64,000 nt of DNA, taken from Triglochin maritima. Lineage: Eukaryota; Streptophyta; Magnoliopsida; Alismatales; Juncaginaceae. Position numbers and translations under genes: made by a program. The notes beneath the pieces are model-generated. The model saw only the letters and a program-made list of their open reading frames with translations, had not been told where the DNA came from and searched no databases. This document shows, one piece after another, positions 31,237-44,132 of the stretch. Each line of letters opens with the position of its first letter. Within the stretch, counting starts at the first letter, position 1. The DNA is taken from assembly GCA_963682175.1 (NCBI GenBank), contig OY821784.1:30671621-30735620 (forward strand), in the 5' to 3' direction.

Positions 31237-34200
31237 CTATATCTTCGGCCATTGAGGGCTGACAACCTGGAAAAAAAAGATCATACATCATTTCATGGTC
31301 TAAATTAATCATTTATAACGTTTTGATTTTACATCATACAATGGATTTTACTTTGAATTTTCTGTAAGCACTCAAAGAAGAAATCCTAAGCTATATTTTT
31401 TTCTAATTGTTTTTCATTTTTCAAATCCATAGTATACTTATATTTAAGATTTATAACAATAAACAAGGCAAACTTGGTAGTAACTCTTAAAAATTAAGTT
31501 TAACACAAGTTCACGATGACAAGTTGATAGAAGGGTATTGGTGAAATAAAATTTGAAATGGGAGAGTATAGTTAATAGCTTTCTTTATTTCAAGGGTATT
31601 TGCTGATTTGAAGGGTATCCATGAAATTTCCCCCAAAAAAATCATGTCATATACCGTACCTTTTTTTTGTAGTAACATACCGTGTACCTAAATCATTAAT
31701 CGAGTTATCCTTATTATTCAGCCTTAAACACTCTTTTCTCCGAAACTATGTCTATACAAGCATACCAACTTTACTTTCCTAATCATTATGTGAAATCTCA
31801 ACAAATGAATCCATAGAACAATTCCATCAAAATAGATACACTGTTTTGAGTTGCGTTCAAGTTGCAAAACAAAAGTAAAGGTGGTATGTAACTGGATATA
31901 AGTGTTGATATGCATTGTAAGAGTGTAGAAGGCATACATACATCCAGAAAGGCAAAGGATAGAATCACTAGTCGCACGGAAGTATGGATAATACTGATAA
32001 AAGGATAATAGAGATGTAATTTGTAGTAGTATATCCATTTAGGTAGGCTACGATACAAATTTATGTTGATCAACAAGAAGCGATTTGCATACAAATGACA
32101 CAGAATTGTAACTCCTAAAACATCCATGAGTTGCATATCCTGACTTCAATGATCTAGGTGTATCTGTCTATGTATTGATCTTTAGGGTAAGGGATGTACA
32201 ACCAATATATATCTAAAATAATTAGTAATACAGATGGAAAGCAAGGCAAATCCCTTGGCATTCTACTTAAGATACGAAATCACAATTCTATGACGTTTAC
32301 AACATAAACCCACTGTGCTGTGCAGTTCACAGATACTTGATAAACATTAATACGGAAACCTCCTAAGAAAGTTACTGGACTGACCAACAAGTAGTCATAT
32401 GCCAGAAAAAGTACGAGTGTCTAATTGATATATGAAAAGCATTGACTGTAACTAAATTGTATCTTACCTCAAGCGTAGTGAAAACGAGTCGCATTCTACT
32501 GGAGACGAGTGATGGCTCCTCAGCATGTCCCATGACAGCCATTTGTTCTAACTGAAGTGTCTTAACTGGCATCCTGTATTTGGAAAATATCGGGAGTGAT
32601 GGATCAAGTGAATAACTCAATATTGAATGCAGAACTGGAATATATACAAATAGATGAAATTGATGGTTTAATAATGGTACATATTAACCGCTTGACAGAG
32701 AATAACGCTAGAAACATGGATTTTACACTTGTATCGTCTATTTGCCAACATGTACTAGCAATGTTAATTACATCTCAGAAGAATCTGAAAAACCTCTCCT
32801 ATATGAACACTACTCCTAAAGAAGAATTTTATAGAAGTTTTGTCACAAATATGCCTGAAATTTACCAAAAATTTACAAGCCATGGTTACATGAAACAGGA
32901 CAGATACCACTACATGGCAGCACACAGGTCGATTTGTGTCAAATTCCTGCAAATCTAGATTTAGCAGGCATTTTCGCGAATAGCTAAGTAGTGCTAACTA
33001 TTAGTTATGTGTCGAGATGCTATTTAAGTTGATAATGACAAACTATAGAATGAACCAATATGATCCTACCAAGCCATTCCTTTAACATAATATGCTTTCG
33101 CAATCAGAGCACAAAACCCTTTCCACTGAAGCATCATTTTCTCGGAGACAGGAGGGGTAGGTGACCATCGTACAACAGTTGGCTGAGGTGTGCATAGGAT
33201 GGTAATGAATATAATGCTCAGCCACAAAATGCACTCGTGGACCTGCATTAAAAAGTACGAAATATGAGAAATCCCCTAGCATAGGTGTAAATGAATATGA
33301 ATATGATTTTCTGGTCATCAAAATGTGTGGATTATTAGTATCTAAATTTGAGGATATGTATATCATTGTTACGTATCCATATCTAGATTTGAGAAAAGTC
33401 CGATTTTATTTTTTAGTACAAATATTTGTACAACATACCACACAAAAAACCATTGTCCCAAATTTTTCCCCATTCGAGTAAAATATTGTGATTGTTTTCT
33501 TTTCAAGTACACATTTGAAATCATTGTCACATATGCTTATTTTTATTACTATCAAACACATTTCTCAATATACATGCAATCCAACAATTTGTTGTCATTT
33601 CATTTCTCTCATTCCGTTAAGAAGTTGAATTGTGTTTTTATTTGTGGCCAACAATATCCTCTCAAAATAACAATTGCAACTGCTAAATTCAACTCCAATT
33701 TGATGAACCAAAATACTTATAGATAAAGAACATTTTTTACATTTTAAACCATCTTTACAAAGAAATCATTAATAAGGTCCCTAAAGTGAGGTATAGCGAT
33801 GGATTGAGAACGATAGAATTTTTGGACTGGGTGAGATTGGGTTGGTTGTAGAGTGTGGGTTTGACTATTTGAGAAATGAATTTGAGGAAATATTAACTTT
33901 GGTCGGCAATATCTCATTTTCTATGATGCATTTAACTTGTTAGGGGTAGTAATGATATAACTAGTGAGAATTTTAAACTAACCTACGTGGATATAACACA
34001 TATAATTATCGATTATTTTTTTTGACTAGACTATTGGTTTTGACAAAAATCGATGGAGGAGGGGAACTAAAGGAATTAAAAACTCAAGTGGCAAAATCAA
34101 AAGGAGTCTATTCAAAGCCGACAATGTTTCAAAATCCAAGGGTATATAGCACCACCCTTGACTGGGTCATTTTGCTCTCAGCAAGCTCTGTCACAGGGCG

Positions 34201-35468
34201 TGAAGGTCAGTAGTACTATGGTGTAGTTCTAGCATAGCATCACATTACCTAATGTGTGAATTTTATTTCATATTTGGCCAATTATCCCATATATAATATA
34301 TTGTTACGCAAAACACCTTTTTTTTAATTTGTAGATGTAATTGACATGATTGCTAGATGCATATGACCATCACATTTTCGTATGACATCAGACTCATTTG
34401 AACAATAGAACACAACAACCTTGCTGATATAGAGCAAATAAATAACACTTATGAGCTAGAACTCTACAAGTACAAACAACACCATAAAAATTGATTAACA
34501 AGCAAGAACATTTTTGGGCAAATTCTAACTTGCACAAATCTAGAAGAACAAATTGATGATGCAACTGCAACTTTTCTAATAATTTTCAGGAAATAGTTTC
34601 ATTTACATCACAGTTCTAAAAACGATGACCACCTTTAATACTTTAGTATCACAATGTGCTTTCTTATTTCTGTAGGCAACGGACTTGGTAAAACAAACAG
34701 ATTGAATTAGAAAGGCTTCTTAACAATGCTTCATTAGATTTCCTGCAAGATATGAAAACGAATTCTAAAATGAAAAGTAATAATCACCGAAAATCAGGAA
34801 GACCGACCTCTTTGGTGTATATTTTGTATTTGAGCCAAGTTCGTCCACCATAAGCTTTGGGCTCTGCTATCTCAATACCAGATTCTTTCATGTTCAGAAG
34901 CTCTATCCTAACACCCTCTTCTGTGCAACCCAAAGCATATGCATTCACTCCAGCACTAATAAACTCCTGCATTGCCCAAAGTTATGAAAAGTTTGTACAT
35001 ACATAATGCATGAGTGCCCTTGCAAATTCAATAAGCATGTAATTCAAACAAAAAATCACCTTCAAGTTATCAGCACCTCCTCTGTCAATTATATCTCTAT
35101 ACCTTCTATACAGACTTGTTGCTATGTTACGTGAAGAACGGTATTCCTCATCAGATGATGCACAAATGCAGTGCCTCTGCACAATACATAAAAATGAAAT
35201 TGCAAGAACAAATACAAGAAATTAGTCACTTGTGCATTGCAAGATGATGATTTGAGACCGTTCTTACCAATGATCTCTTGGGAAATGCTTGTTTTGATTG
35301 AATTGACCGGGCATTGTACCGAAACCTTTCGGAAAACACCAAAAATTCACTTGGGGGCAACAAACCTCTGTTTCGACCTTTTGTATCATGATTTGGAAAT
35401 GAGCAATCAACACAAGTAAAATGCGAAGCACTGCATGGACCACACTTTGTAATAGTGTTTATCTCCAT
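31237..35468 (-). CDS. Conserved-looking plant protein of unknown function, 261 residues
   Basis: Six coding exons on the minus strand: 35268-35468, 35060-35176, 34808-34966, 33070-33242, 32468-32573 and 31237-31266. All introns are GT-AG and phases agree, which is strong evidence for a real gene. Residues 9-22 hold two CxxC pairs (CGPC, then CVDC after six residues), a possible metal site. Residues 68-160 are mainly charged and helical (YRRYRDIIDRGGADNLK; LGCTEEGVRIELLNMKESGI). A hydrophobic segment, ILWLSIIFITILC (164-176), could be one membrane helix. The end is well-formed (WKGFCALIAKAYYVKGMAW, MRLVFTTLEVVSPQWPKI). The last coding exon is only 30 nt. A 5'UTR intron (35512-36395) is supported by TTTGCAG and GTAAGC sites, with a 5'UTR exon near 36396-36470. 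I do not recognise the family and assign no function. Confidence 0.85.
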
Positions 35469-36470
35469 ATCTTTTTGCTGGTACTAGAAAATCTCAAAGC
35501 ATCTAAACAACCTGCAAAGCAGCAATGGAAGCATCCATGATCAATCTACCAGCAGTGAGAACACGGGCATTACACAAAGTTCCAAAGCAAAATAAAGGGA
35601 AATACACACAAAAAAAAATCAATTCCAGTTTCGTTAACCGAAGGATTAACGAGATTAGTATCTAATATCCAGCAGCCAAAGATTATAGAAAGCAATATCG
35701 AATAAGTCACCTTTCATTTTGGATTTCGGAACCAAGCTGAATTACTGTTTCACTACATGATATAATTACTATGTAACATACTCACACTAATTCAACATTA
35801 CAGTCTGCGTTTGCAAACCAACATTAAGTTCTATATGTTACTTTTGCTGCCTTCAGTATAAAATTTTGAACTTAGTTAGGAGACAGGACTACCAAATGAA
35901 AACTAAAACTTAATTCAACTAAAATCAATTTGCTTTGTTTTGCTTAAGTTTATTAATTGTCTGAAATTTCAGTGATTTGGAACTGGAAATCCCCCAATCC
36001 CAAACTAAACCAATCCATTGGTCCCAATTAGCGTAAAATATATTAGGGCAAATGGTAAGTCCTTATTTAACCAATCTCAAACAATTTTTCTAGCACTCCA
36101 TAAGACCTTGGGTTGTACATGAAAAACCCTATTAATTATTTCCAATTCAAATTCGGATATCCTCTCTATTAACTAAATGATTGTTACTACCATTACTGAC
36201 TTATTGTTGTAATTAATCTGCTGCATAATTACAAAAGTTTTAAGAAAACACTAAAAAACCCATCAAATATCGTCTAACTTAAACAAGAAGTCAAAATCAC
36301 TCACCACACAATAATTGCATGAAAGAAAGGAAAGATAAGAAAACCAAGAAAAAACAGACACATGGTATTGGAAAAAGAAAGAGAAGAGTGCTTACTCAGA
36401 TTTGAAGGAGGAAAGAAAGAAGAGGAGGAAAGAGTGGAAGAGAAGGAGAGAGATAGAGGTCATAGGTGTG
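35469..36470 (-). other. 5'UTR and 5'UTR intron of the unknown gene
   Basis: On the minus strand a purine-rich leader (36396 to about 36470) ends at donor GTAAGC (36395-36390). The acceptor TTTGCAG lies just before 35511. The retained 43 bases then lead to the ATG at 35468. A TATA-like AAATATAG is near 36502-36513. Confidence 0.6.
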
Positions 36471-36563
36471 GTGTTGACTAGTGGCTTTTCTTCGGCCACA
36501 ATACTATATTTTAATTACGAATTTTTGAAATAATACCGTAAATAAAGGAAATTGGAAAAATAT

Positions 36564-36965
36564 GAACTTCTTTGGTGTTGTTTTTATTCGGGGAAAAACG
36601 GATATCGTCGGTCGATGCATTAACTTGAATCGAAGTCAACCAGTCTATTTCGAGGACCAAAAAGATAATTTATCACCTAAATGTTAGAACATCTAATTTC
36701 CCCCGTGTCCCTCGCTCCTTCCTAGACTGAACCCTTTGATGGAAGAACGAGATGAGGAGAGAATGGTCCAATGGTCCACACACGCGCGTGTCCATCAGGT
36801 CTGGGGTGGGGGATTTTAGGGGACATTAGAGGCTCTAGTCTTTATGTGATCAATTATCTTTTTGGTCATCGAAATAATCTTGGTTGACTTCAATTCAAGT
36901 TAATGCATCGACCGATGATACTTTTTTTCCCCAAAATAAAAATGACATCAAAGATGCTCTTTTTT
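36564..36965. mobile_element. Foldback MITE with long inverted arms
   Basis: Arms of about 120-125 bp (36564-36684 and 36842-36965) are inverted copies: left GGTCGATGCATTAACTTGAA, ACCAAAAAGATAAT and CGGGGAAAAAC match the right arm in reverse. The middle (36690-36840) is GC-richer with a CACACGCGCGTGT palindrome. No coding capacity; the exact ends and target duplication were not resolved. It lies less than 150 bp upstream of the presumed transcription start of the unknown gene. Confidence 0.75.
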
Positions 36966-38445
36966 TTATAATGAAAACGACATCACAAGTGATGTGTTTA
37001 AAAAACATAGTTTGCCAAATAAGTTATTCAGATTCATATTTTTTCAATTTTCTTTTTTTACAATATTATTTATAAAAAAATCCTTTTAATTATGTCGGTC
37101 AATTACACGATACAACGACACGATTTAGATACGTCGTTACAAGTAAGTTTGGTATGGTTCAAATGTTTTATTATGATGATTTGTGGAGATATAAACATAA
37201 AATAATTGATACAATCACAATACGATTACACGATATTTTGTTTTTTTTACATGAAATTGACACAAATAACATCTTTTGTTAGGTAATCAATGTTACTTGA
37301 TAATGATCAATCAATATGTTATCTAAAAAGAAAAATATCAATATAATATGTCATTTAACTATTTTCAATTTAAAAGAAAGGATTTTCTTTGAATTATATT
37401 AAATACGATAATACAAAATCCTAACAAGACTACACAATTGTCTGACACAACAGTACACGAACACAACACAATTAACGAGTCTAATTTTAATACCCTTGTA
37501 TAGTTTTTCCGTTGCTTAGCATGTACTTGCATTAAAGAAGTCACACGTCATTATGTGCGAAAAGTAAATACTTATGTTTTAAAAGATGAACAAAAAACAT
37601 GAAATATTGTAATTCGCGTTCAAAGCAAAACCACCCAAATATGGTTTCAGACCTAGTAGATCTTAAGACAGTTTATTTGTTTACCTCTGAAAATAGAAGA
37701 AAAACGGTGTGGACAGAAATTGCAAAATGTTTTCTCCTTTGTTTCTTCTCATTCTTTTGTGTCTTATTAAGATTTATGCACTCCTAACTAGGCTTCTTTA
37801 TCGGTTAGTATTGGATTGGGATTTGGGAACCGAATTACTGCATCAAATTTGACCAAGCTTTGGAAAATCGGACCAGTATAGACCGAATTTCAATTTTTTA
37901 GAATGTCAAAATTATAATTCTATTAAGATAATCTTTCGTGACGGAACAACGCACAACATCTAATTAAATTTCTACCCCTCAAAAGGCAAATCAACCAAAA
38001 ACCTTTTTTTTTCTTTCAAATAAGCCCTCGGAAACACCAAATCACAACCCAATATAAATTTGTACTAAAAAAGTCGCTTCACTAATCACGGGAGAGCATA
38101 TTCCCGTCCGGGTCGGTCCAGATTGGGTTCGGAGCCGGCCTGGGTTCCAATCCAAATCAAATTCGGGTCTGATCCGGTCTCTGGTGACGGACTCGGTTCC
38201 GGTTCGGTCCAAAAGCCTGGACCGGATTGCATATTCAATACAAACAAGCTTGATTCTGGATCGGTCTGGTCTGGTCTTCGATCCAATTGTGACCGGTCCG
38301 GTCTTCTGTCCAAACCCTGACAATGGACCGAGTTCCGATCCGGGTCCGGTTCGGGTTTGGACCGATGCAGAGCCTATCTGAAACATAGAGATTGATTACA
38401 ACTTTGTTCAAGAAACTTTATATTGCATAAACCTTTTGTCGGGTA
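36966..38445. other. Intergenic region with GGTCCGG-rich stretch
   Basis: No gene recognised. It is AT-rich to about 38040. From 38095 to 38380 it is rich in degenerate CGGTCCGG/CCGGTTC words that give a long but low-complexity reading frame on both strands. Similar words occur at 54725-54830 and 61955-62300, so this is probably a worn repeat family. Confidence 0.5.
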
Positions 38446-38450
38446 CGTCT

Positions 38451-39624
38451 TGTAACATCCCCGAACAGCGGAAAATTTAAACTTTTAAAATCAAGGCAAA
38501 CACGAAGATAAAACCATCAAGAGTGGGGACATTACTGAAAGAAATACTCAAATACATAAGATGCACCATATTACATAAGAGTTTGTCAAAAAAGTGATTA
38601 CATCGGAATACAAAATACATAAAACACGTAATCACGACAACCTAAATAGGTAGACGACAGGATCCAGTCCCAAATTGCAATCTCCCTCGGTCACCACCCG
38701 CCGGAACCTAACGCGGTCCTGAAAAAGATGCAACAACAATGCCCGAGTTTCCATAAGGAAACCCCGTATGACAAGCTCACCTATATGCCATAACATACTA
38801 GTATAGCATGACATGGAATACAAAGCAGTAAACACCCACAAGGGTAAAACCGGGCATCCGTCCAGCAATCGTTCCCACTGCCACACAGGCCTAGCGGTCT
38901 ACAATCGCCACTGCTGCAACACAGGCCCCACGGTCCGCAACATCGTCGTCGCCACATAGGCCGCCCGGTCCAACAACCACCGGTACCACACAGGCCACAC
39001 GGTCAAACATCACCGTCGCCACACAGGCCGCACGGTCCAACATCGGGTCCCCGTAGAGACCTACCGTAGGCACATACGGTCTAACGGACAGTACGCAACA
39101 CATCCCCACACGCGACTACACAAGCCAAGGGATCAGTGAGGAGGCGTTCGCACTTCCGTGCAGGTAGAATCAGATCTGAAAACATCGTGGTCCACCACCA
39201 CACCAACGGAGTCGTCGCTCAGGTCGGTCCATCAACCGGCGCCACACAGACCGCACGGGATCTCACTGGATAGGTGCCCAGTCGAGTTACCTGCCGGAAC
39301 ACATCATCGGCAGTCCATCGCCGCAACCACACAGGCCACGCGTGATCCTCCCTGCCGCCACACAGGCCGCACAGGGGCCCTACCGCCGCCACACAGGCCG
39401 CATGGCACGTGTAATCACTGTCATCAAGGCCAGTCGAACATATCCGCCACACAAAGGCCAGACAATCGACAGATCCGAACCGAAGTCCGCAGGGTCAACG
39501 AGCTCCACGTGCTGACACCAAAGCAGGGCAGCGACCTCCGTAGCCCCTCAGGTCGGTAGTCACTTCACCCAACGACAGTTGCGTGCCCGCTGAAGCAATG
39601 AGATCCGCAATCCCTCAGGCTGCT
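38451..39624 (-). repeat. 3' LTR of element C, distal part
   Basis: Begins TGTAACATCCCCGAACAGCG, matching 46613 onwards until about 39090, where it diverges from the 5' LTR. It holds a minisatellite with core CCACACAGGCCGCACGGTCC, about 30-40 bp period, at 38870-39050, and further copies to about 39450. It is cut at 39625 by the TGATGAG end of family B; the 5 bases before that are CTGCT. Confidence 0.88.
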
Positions 39625-40805
39625 TGATGAGATTTTTATTTATACCGCAAGTGCACGACGTCAATGAAGACGTGGCAAGTACGGGTTGAACACAGGGAGG
39701 GAGAGATATTGTTATTTTGTGATTTTCGAATTAAGAAAGAAAGAGAAATATGTTTGGTTTGAGATTTTTGGTTTTTTAATTATCTAAAGCAAGAACAACA
39801 AAAGAAAAAAACTAAAAAGAAAAGAAAACAAATATGGATGAGAGTCCAGCGGGTGGGGGTTTAGATGTCGGGTTTTGTTTAGAGAAATCTGAAACTTATA
39901 ATAAATCACATTAGTTATAAAGCATTACATGATAAATGATTCAACATAAACTCAAGTAATCCAAATATACTAACACGAAATTAAAATAATAACATCATTC
40001 TTCTTCTCATCACTCTAAATCCGTCACCCCCACCCTTTGGAGAGAGTTAGAAACTCATGGATGGAGGGAAGGAGAAGGGGTCCTAGAGAAACTACAAAAA
40101 AAGAAAACTAAAAACAAGAAATAAAAGAACAGAATTTTATTGTTAAAAAGAAGAGGAGAGGAGGAGCCCCTTTCAATACATGATTCGGCCTTATTTATAG
40201 TCTCAACCGGGTATCCTAATACATAAAAGGAACGTACACGCGTCAATACAGCATTGGTAAAAATTTGAGTGCACGTATCGACTTTTGTGCGGCCTAATCG
40301 CCGCATTTTTTACATGAGGTGCGGCGGAATCGCCACCTTTTTGGCTCGGAATCGATCCGGATTTTTCCTGTGTGTTTATGGTATGTTTTAGTTGTCATTT
40401 GCGCGTCCGAATTAATTATTGCATATCTTTGGAGATCCGAGTTAATTTCTTCATATATTTGGAGATCCAAAATGATTTTTCTTTAGAACTTCTCCAAAAT
40501 AATCTTTTGGTACTCGTAATTTGCAGTCGGGTCCTCGACTTTTGCAATTAAGTCCCTGACCTTTTTGTAATTAGGTCTTTGAATGCTTTTATGCTTGGAT
40601 GGACTTCAATTTGAATCCCGATAATCTTGAACTTGGTCTTTAGGATAGAAATGAGTCTCTTGCACGCGTTTATGCTCGGGGTATGGGTAATTTGCATTCA
40701 GGTCCATGTATTCTGTAAATAAGACTAAACACATACCTTAGTAGCATTTATCAATATAAATTAATCTAAATGAAAGACATATGATGCAATGTATGCAATG
40801 CATCA
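39625..40805 (-). repeat. LTR B1
   Basis: 1181 bp, TGATGAG to GCATCA. The 3' end shares ACCGCAAGTGCACGAC with family A LTRs, so A and B are distant relatives. A TATA box (CTATAAATAA, minus) is at 40191-40200. Confidence 0.85.
40191..40338 (-). promoter_or_regulatory. LTR core promoter with paired palindromes (B1)
   Basis: TATA box 40191-40200. At 88-138 bp upstream on the minus strand are TGCGGC/GCCGCA arms at 40288-40305 and an imperfect GGTG...CACC palindrome at 40318-40337. Confidence 0.55.
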
Positions 40806-41843
40806 AATACCCCCATACCTAGATTTTACTAGTCCCTAACAAAACAGAATATAAGAAAAATGAAAACAGGGAAATCCTAACTCACTTTCGTAGGAATCAC
40901 GGTTGCACTTAGGTTGTGCAACAAGCCTTTAAACCCCCAAGTTTCCTTAGAGGACGAGTTTTGTCTCGTGAGGGTTTTCAGTTGATACACCCACAAAGTC
41001 TTAATTCAACATTTCATTAATAACTCTCAATATCTCCACGTCAACCTTATACATCTCACTTAGAATTTTTGCATGCTCATTATACAAATCTAACTTATAA
41101 AAAGTCTGACTTGGTCTTTGTTCCTCCAACATTCACACTACTAACCCTTCTACACATGTTATCACTTAAATTATTTTGCACGCCTCCTCTGGTGGTGAAG
41201 TATCATTCGGATCAACCATGGCATGAATCATTCTTTTAACTTTGGGCATTGAGTATCTTAAAGTTTTTTTTCTTTTTCCGTGATTCAACACATTTGCTTT
41301 TTCTGACACTTTTACCCTTTTTGCATTCGTGTAGAGAGTTTGGTCGATAATCCCGAGCTGGCAGACTCAAGTTACCGGGTTTTAAGATACCCCTACGGAC
41401 CAGTGACTCGAAGGCTTGGGCTTTTGTAATCATTTTGCAAAATGTGCTTTCCTCACTTTATTCCTTTATTTTTACTTTTATTTTCCTCAAGGCTTAATTG
41501 CTATTAGAAGTCCACACTTCTCGGTATATTTTCCTCAACCTCTGCTTTTTATCAATCACTTCAAAGATTTGATTCATCCAATTTAAGTGCATACATGTCT
41601 TACAGGGTAATGGGTTATTTCTTTGGAACTTAGATTTGTGTCATAATTTCTACAAGCAGAACTATATAATAAGGAACAAAAACTCAATGCAATTTGTACT
41701 CGGGTTTTGGTGGTTGAATCTTAAGCTATGTCATGGAATATTGATTTTTTTTGTTTTGTTTTGTTTTTTTGCTTTTGTTTTTTTAAACAAACAGAATATA
41801 TAGATAGATAAACACCCCCACACCTAAATCATGCATTGTCCTC
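40806..41843 (-). other. Polypurine tract and 3' internal region of family B, copy 1
   Basis: Begins with a minus-strand polypurine tract (GGTATGGGGGTATT, 40806-40819) abutting LTR B1. The rest is non-coding, with no long frame. It parallels 43058-44045 closely (GTAGGAATCACGGTTGCACT, AGAGGACGAGTTTTGTCTCG, ACCCTTCTACACATGTTATC) and ends at GTCCTC, where LTR B2 begins. Confidence 0.8.
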
Positions 41844-43057
41844 TGATGAGAATTAAATTTATACCGCAAGTGCACGACGTCAATGAAGACGTGGCAAATA
41901 CGGGTCAAACACAATGAGTGAGAGATCTTGTTATTTGTGTGATTTTCGATTAAGGGGAAGAAGGAGAGAAGAAATAAATTGGGTTTTGAGATTTTTGATT
42001 TTTAATTTCCTAAAGCATGAAACATGAACAAATAAAACTAAAGCAAGAACAAAGATGGTGAATTCCGTTCGGTGGAGGTTTAGGTATTGGGTTTAAATTA
42101 GAGAATTCAGAAACTTATAATAAATCATATTAGTTATAAAGCATTACATGATAAATGATTTAACATAAACTCAAGTAATCAAAATATACTAACACGAAAT
42201 TAAAATAATAACTTTTATTCTTCTTCTCTTCACCCTAAATCCGTCACCTCCACCCTTTGGAAAGAGTTAGAAACTCATAGATGGAAAGGAGGAGAAGGGG
42301 TCCTAGAGGAATTACAAAAGAAAATTAAAAACAAGAAATAAAACAACAGAAATTTATTAAACTAAGGAATAAAAACTAGAACATAAGCTAAGCACTCTCA
42401 CAACATCGTTTCAGGGCTATTTATAGCCGATACAAGGGACTTAGGTATAAAATAGGAAAGTACACGCGTCAACACGCAACCAGTAAAAATTTTAGAGCAT
42501 GGGTCTAATTTGGTGCGGCGGATTCGCCGCATTTTGTACATAAGGTGCGGCGGATTCGCCACCTTTTTAGCTCCGATTTAATCCGGATTTTTCCTGTGTG
42601 TTTATGGTATGATTTGATCCTCCTTTGCACGTCTGGATTGATTCTTTCCATTCTTTTGAGCTCCGGATTAATTCCTTCATATATTTGGAGATCCACATTG
42701 ATTTTTCTTTAGATTTTCTCCAAGATAATATTTTGGTGCTTTAATTGCAATTAGGTCCTTGTCCTATTGCAATTAAGTCCCCGACTACTTTTGTGCTTAA
42801 GTCCTTGTTCTTTTTGTAATTAGGTCTTGAATGCTTTTATGCTTGGATACATTTCCATTTGAAACCCGATAATCTTGAGCTTGGTCTTTATGATAGAAAT
42901 GAGTCTTTTGCACGCGTTTATGCTCGGGATATGGGTAATTTGCATTCAGGTCCCTGTATTCTGTAAATAAGACTAAACACATACCTTAGTAGTAGCATTT
43001 ATTGACATAAAATTAATCTAAATGAAAGACATATGATGCAATGTATGCAATGCATCA
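41844..43057 (-). repeat. LTR B2
   Basis: 1214 bp, TGATGAG to GCATCA, clearly homologous to B1 with scattered differences. A polypurine tract follows at 43058-43071. A primer-binding site is absent on its left side, so it is a 3' LTR rather than a 5' LTR. Confidence 0.85.
42417..42565 (-). promoter_or_regulatory. LTR core promoter with paired palindromes (B2)
   Basis: TATA box CTATAAATAG (42417-42426). Upstream on the minus strand are TGCGGCG...CGCCGCA (42514-42531, 7-bp arms around GATT) and an AAGGTG...ACCTT palindrome (42542-42565). The spacing is the same as in B1. Confidence 0.6.
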
Positions 43058-44132
43058 AATACCCCCACACCTAGATTTTGCTAGTCCCTAGCAAAACAGA
43101 ATATAAGAAAAATGAAAATAGGGAAATCCTAACTCACTTTCGTAGGAATCACGGTTGCACTTAGCATGTGCAACAAGCCTTTAAACCCCCAAGTTTCCTT
43201 AGAGGACGAGTTTTGTCTCGTGAGGGTTTTCAGTTCACCCACAACGTCTTAATTCAACATTCCATTAACAACTTTCAATATCCCCACCTCAACCTTATAC
43301 ATCTCACTTAGAATTCTTGCATGCTCATTATATAAATCTAACTCATCAAAATTCTGACTTGATCTTCATTCCTCCAATATTCACACCACTAACCCTTCTA
43401 CACATGTTATCACTTAAATTATTTTGCACGCCTCCTCTGGTGTTGAAGTATCATTCGGATCAACCATGACATGGATCATTCTTTTAGCTTTGGGCCTTGA
43501 GTATCTTAAAGTATTTTTTCTTTCTTTTTCCGTGATTCAACACATTTGCTTTTTCTGACACTTTTACCCTTTTTGCATTCGTGTAGCGAGTTTGGTCGAT
43601 AATCCCGAGCTGATAGACTCAAGTTACCGGGTTTCAAGATACCCCTACGGACTAGTGACTCAAAGGCTTGGGCTTTTGTAATCTTTTTGCAAAATGTGCT
43701 TTCCTCACTTTTATTCCGCTTTTATTTTCTTCAAGGCTTAATTGCTATTAGAAGTCCACACTTCCCGGTATATTTTCCTCAATCTCTGCTTTTTATCAAC
43801 CACTTCAAAGATTTGATTCATCCAATTTAAGTGCATACATGTCTTAAAGGGTAATGGGTTATTTCTTTGGAACTTAGATTTATGTCACAGTTTCTACAAG
43901 CAGAACTATATAATAAGGAACAAAAAACTCAATGCAATTTGTACATAGGTTTTGGTGGTTCAATCTTAAGCTATGTCATGAAACATTGAATTTTTTTTAA
44001 CAGAAAAATAAAACAGATAGATAGACACCCCCCACACCTAAATCATGCATTGTCCTCAATGTATGCAAAGAAAAAGCAAATGCACTTATTACCTGAGTCA
44101 AATTGCGGTAGAGGGGTTGAATTTGCTCAGAG
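43058..44132 (-). other. Polypurine tract and 3' internal region of family B, copy 2
   Basis: Non-coding sequence homologous to 40806-41843. After AATCATGCATTGTCCTC it continues about 90 bp further into the protease frame, unlike copy 1, which joins an LTR at exactly that point. Confidence 0.8.

Noticed and set aside
31798..32136. 112-codon minus-strand frame
   Set aside because: Lies within an intron of the 261-residue gene, has AT-rich random composition, and no splice logic ties it in.
38042..38386. 114-codon minus-strand frame
   Set aside because: Composition reflects a GGTCCGG-type degenerate repeat open on both strands; no domain.
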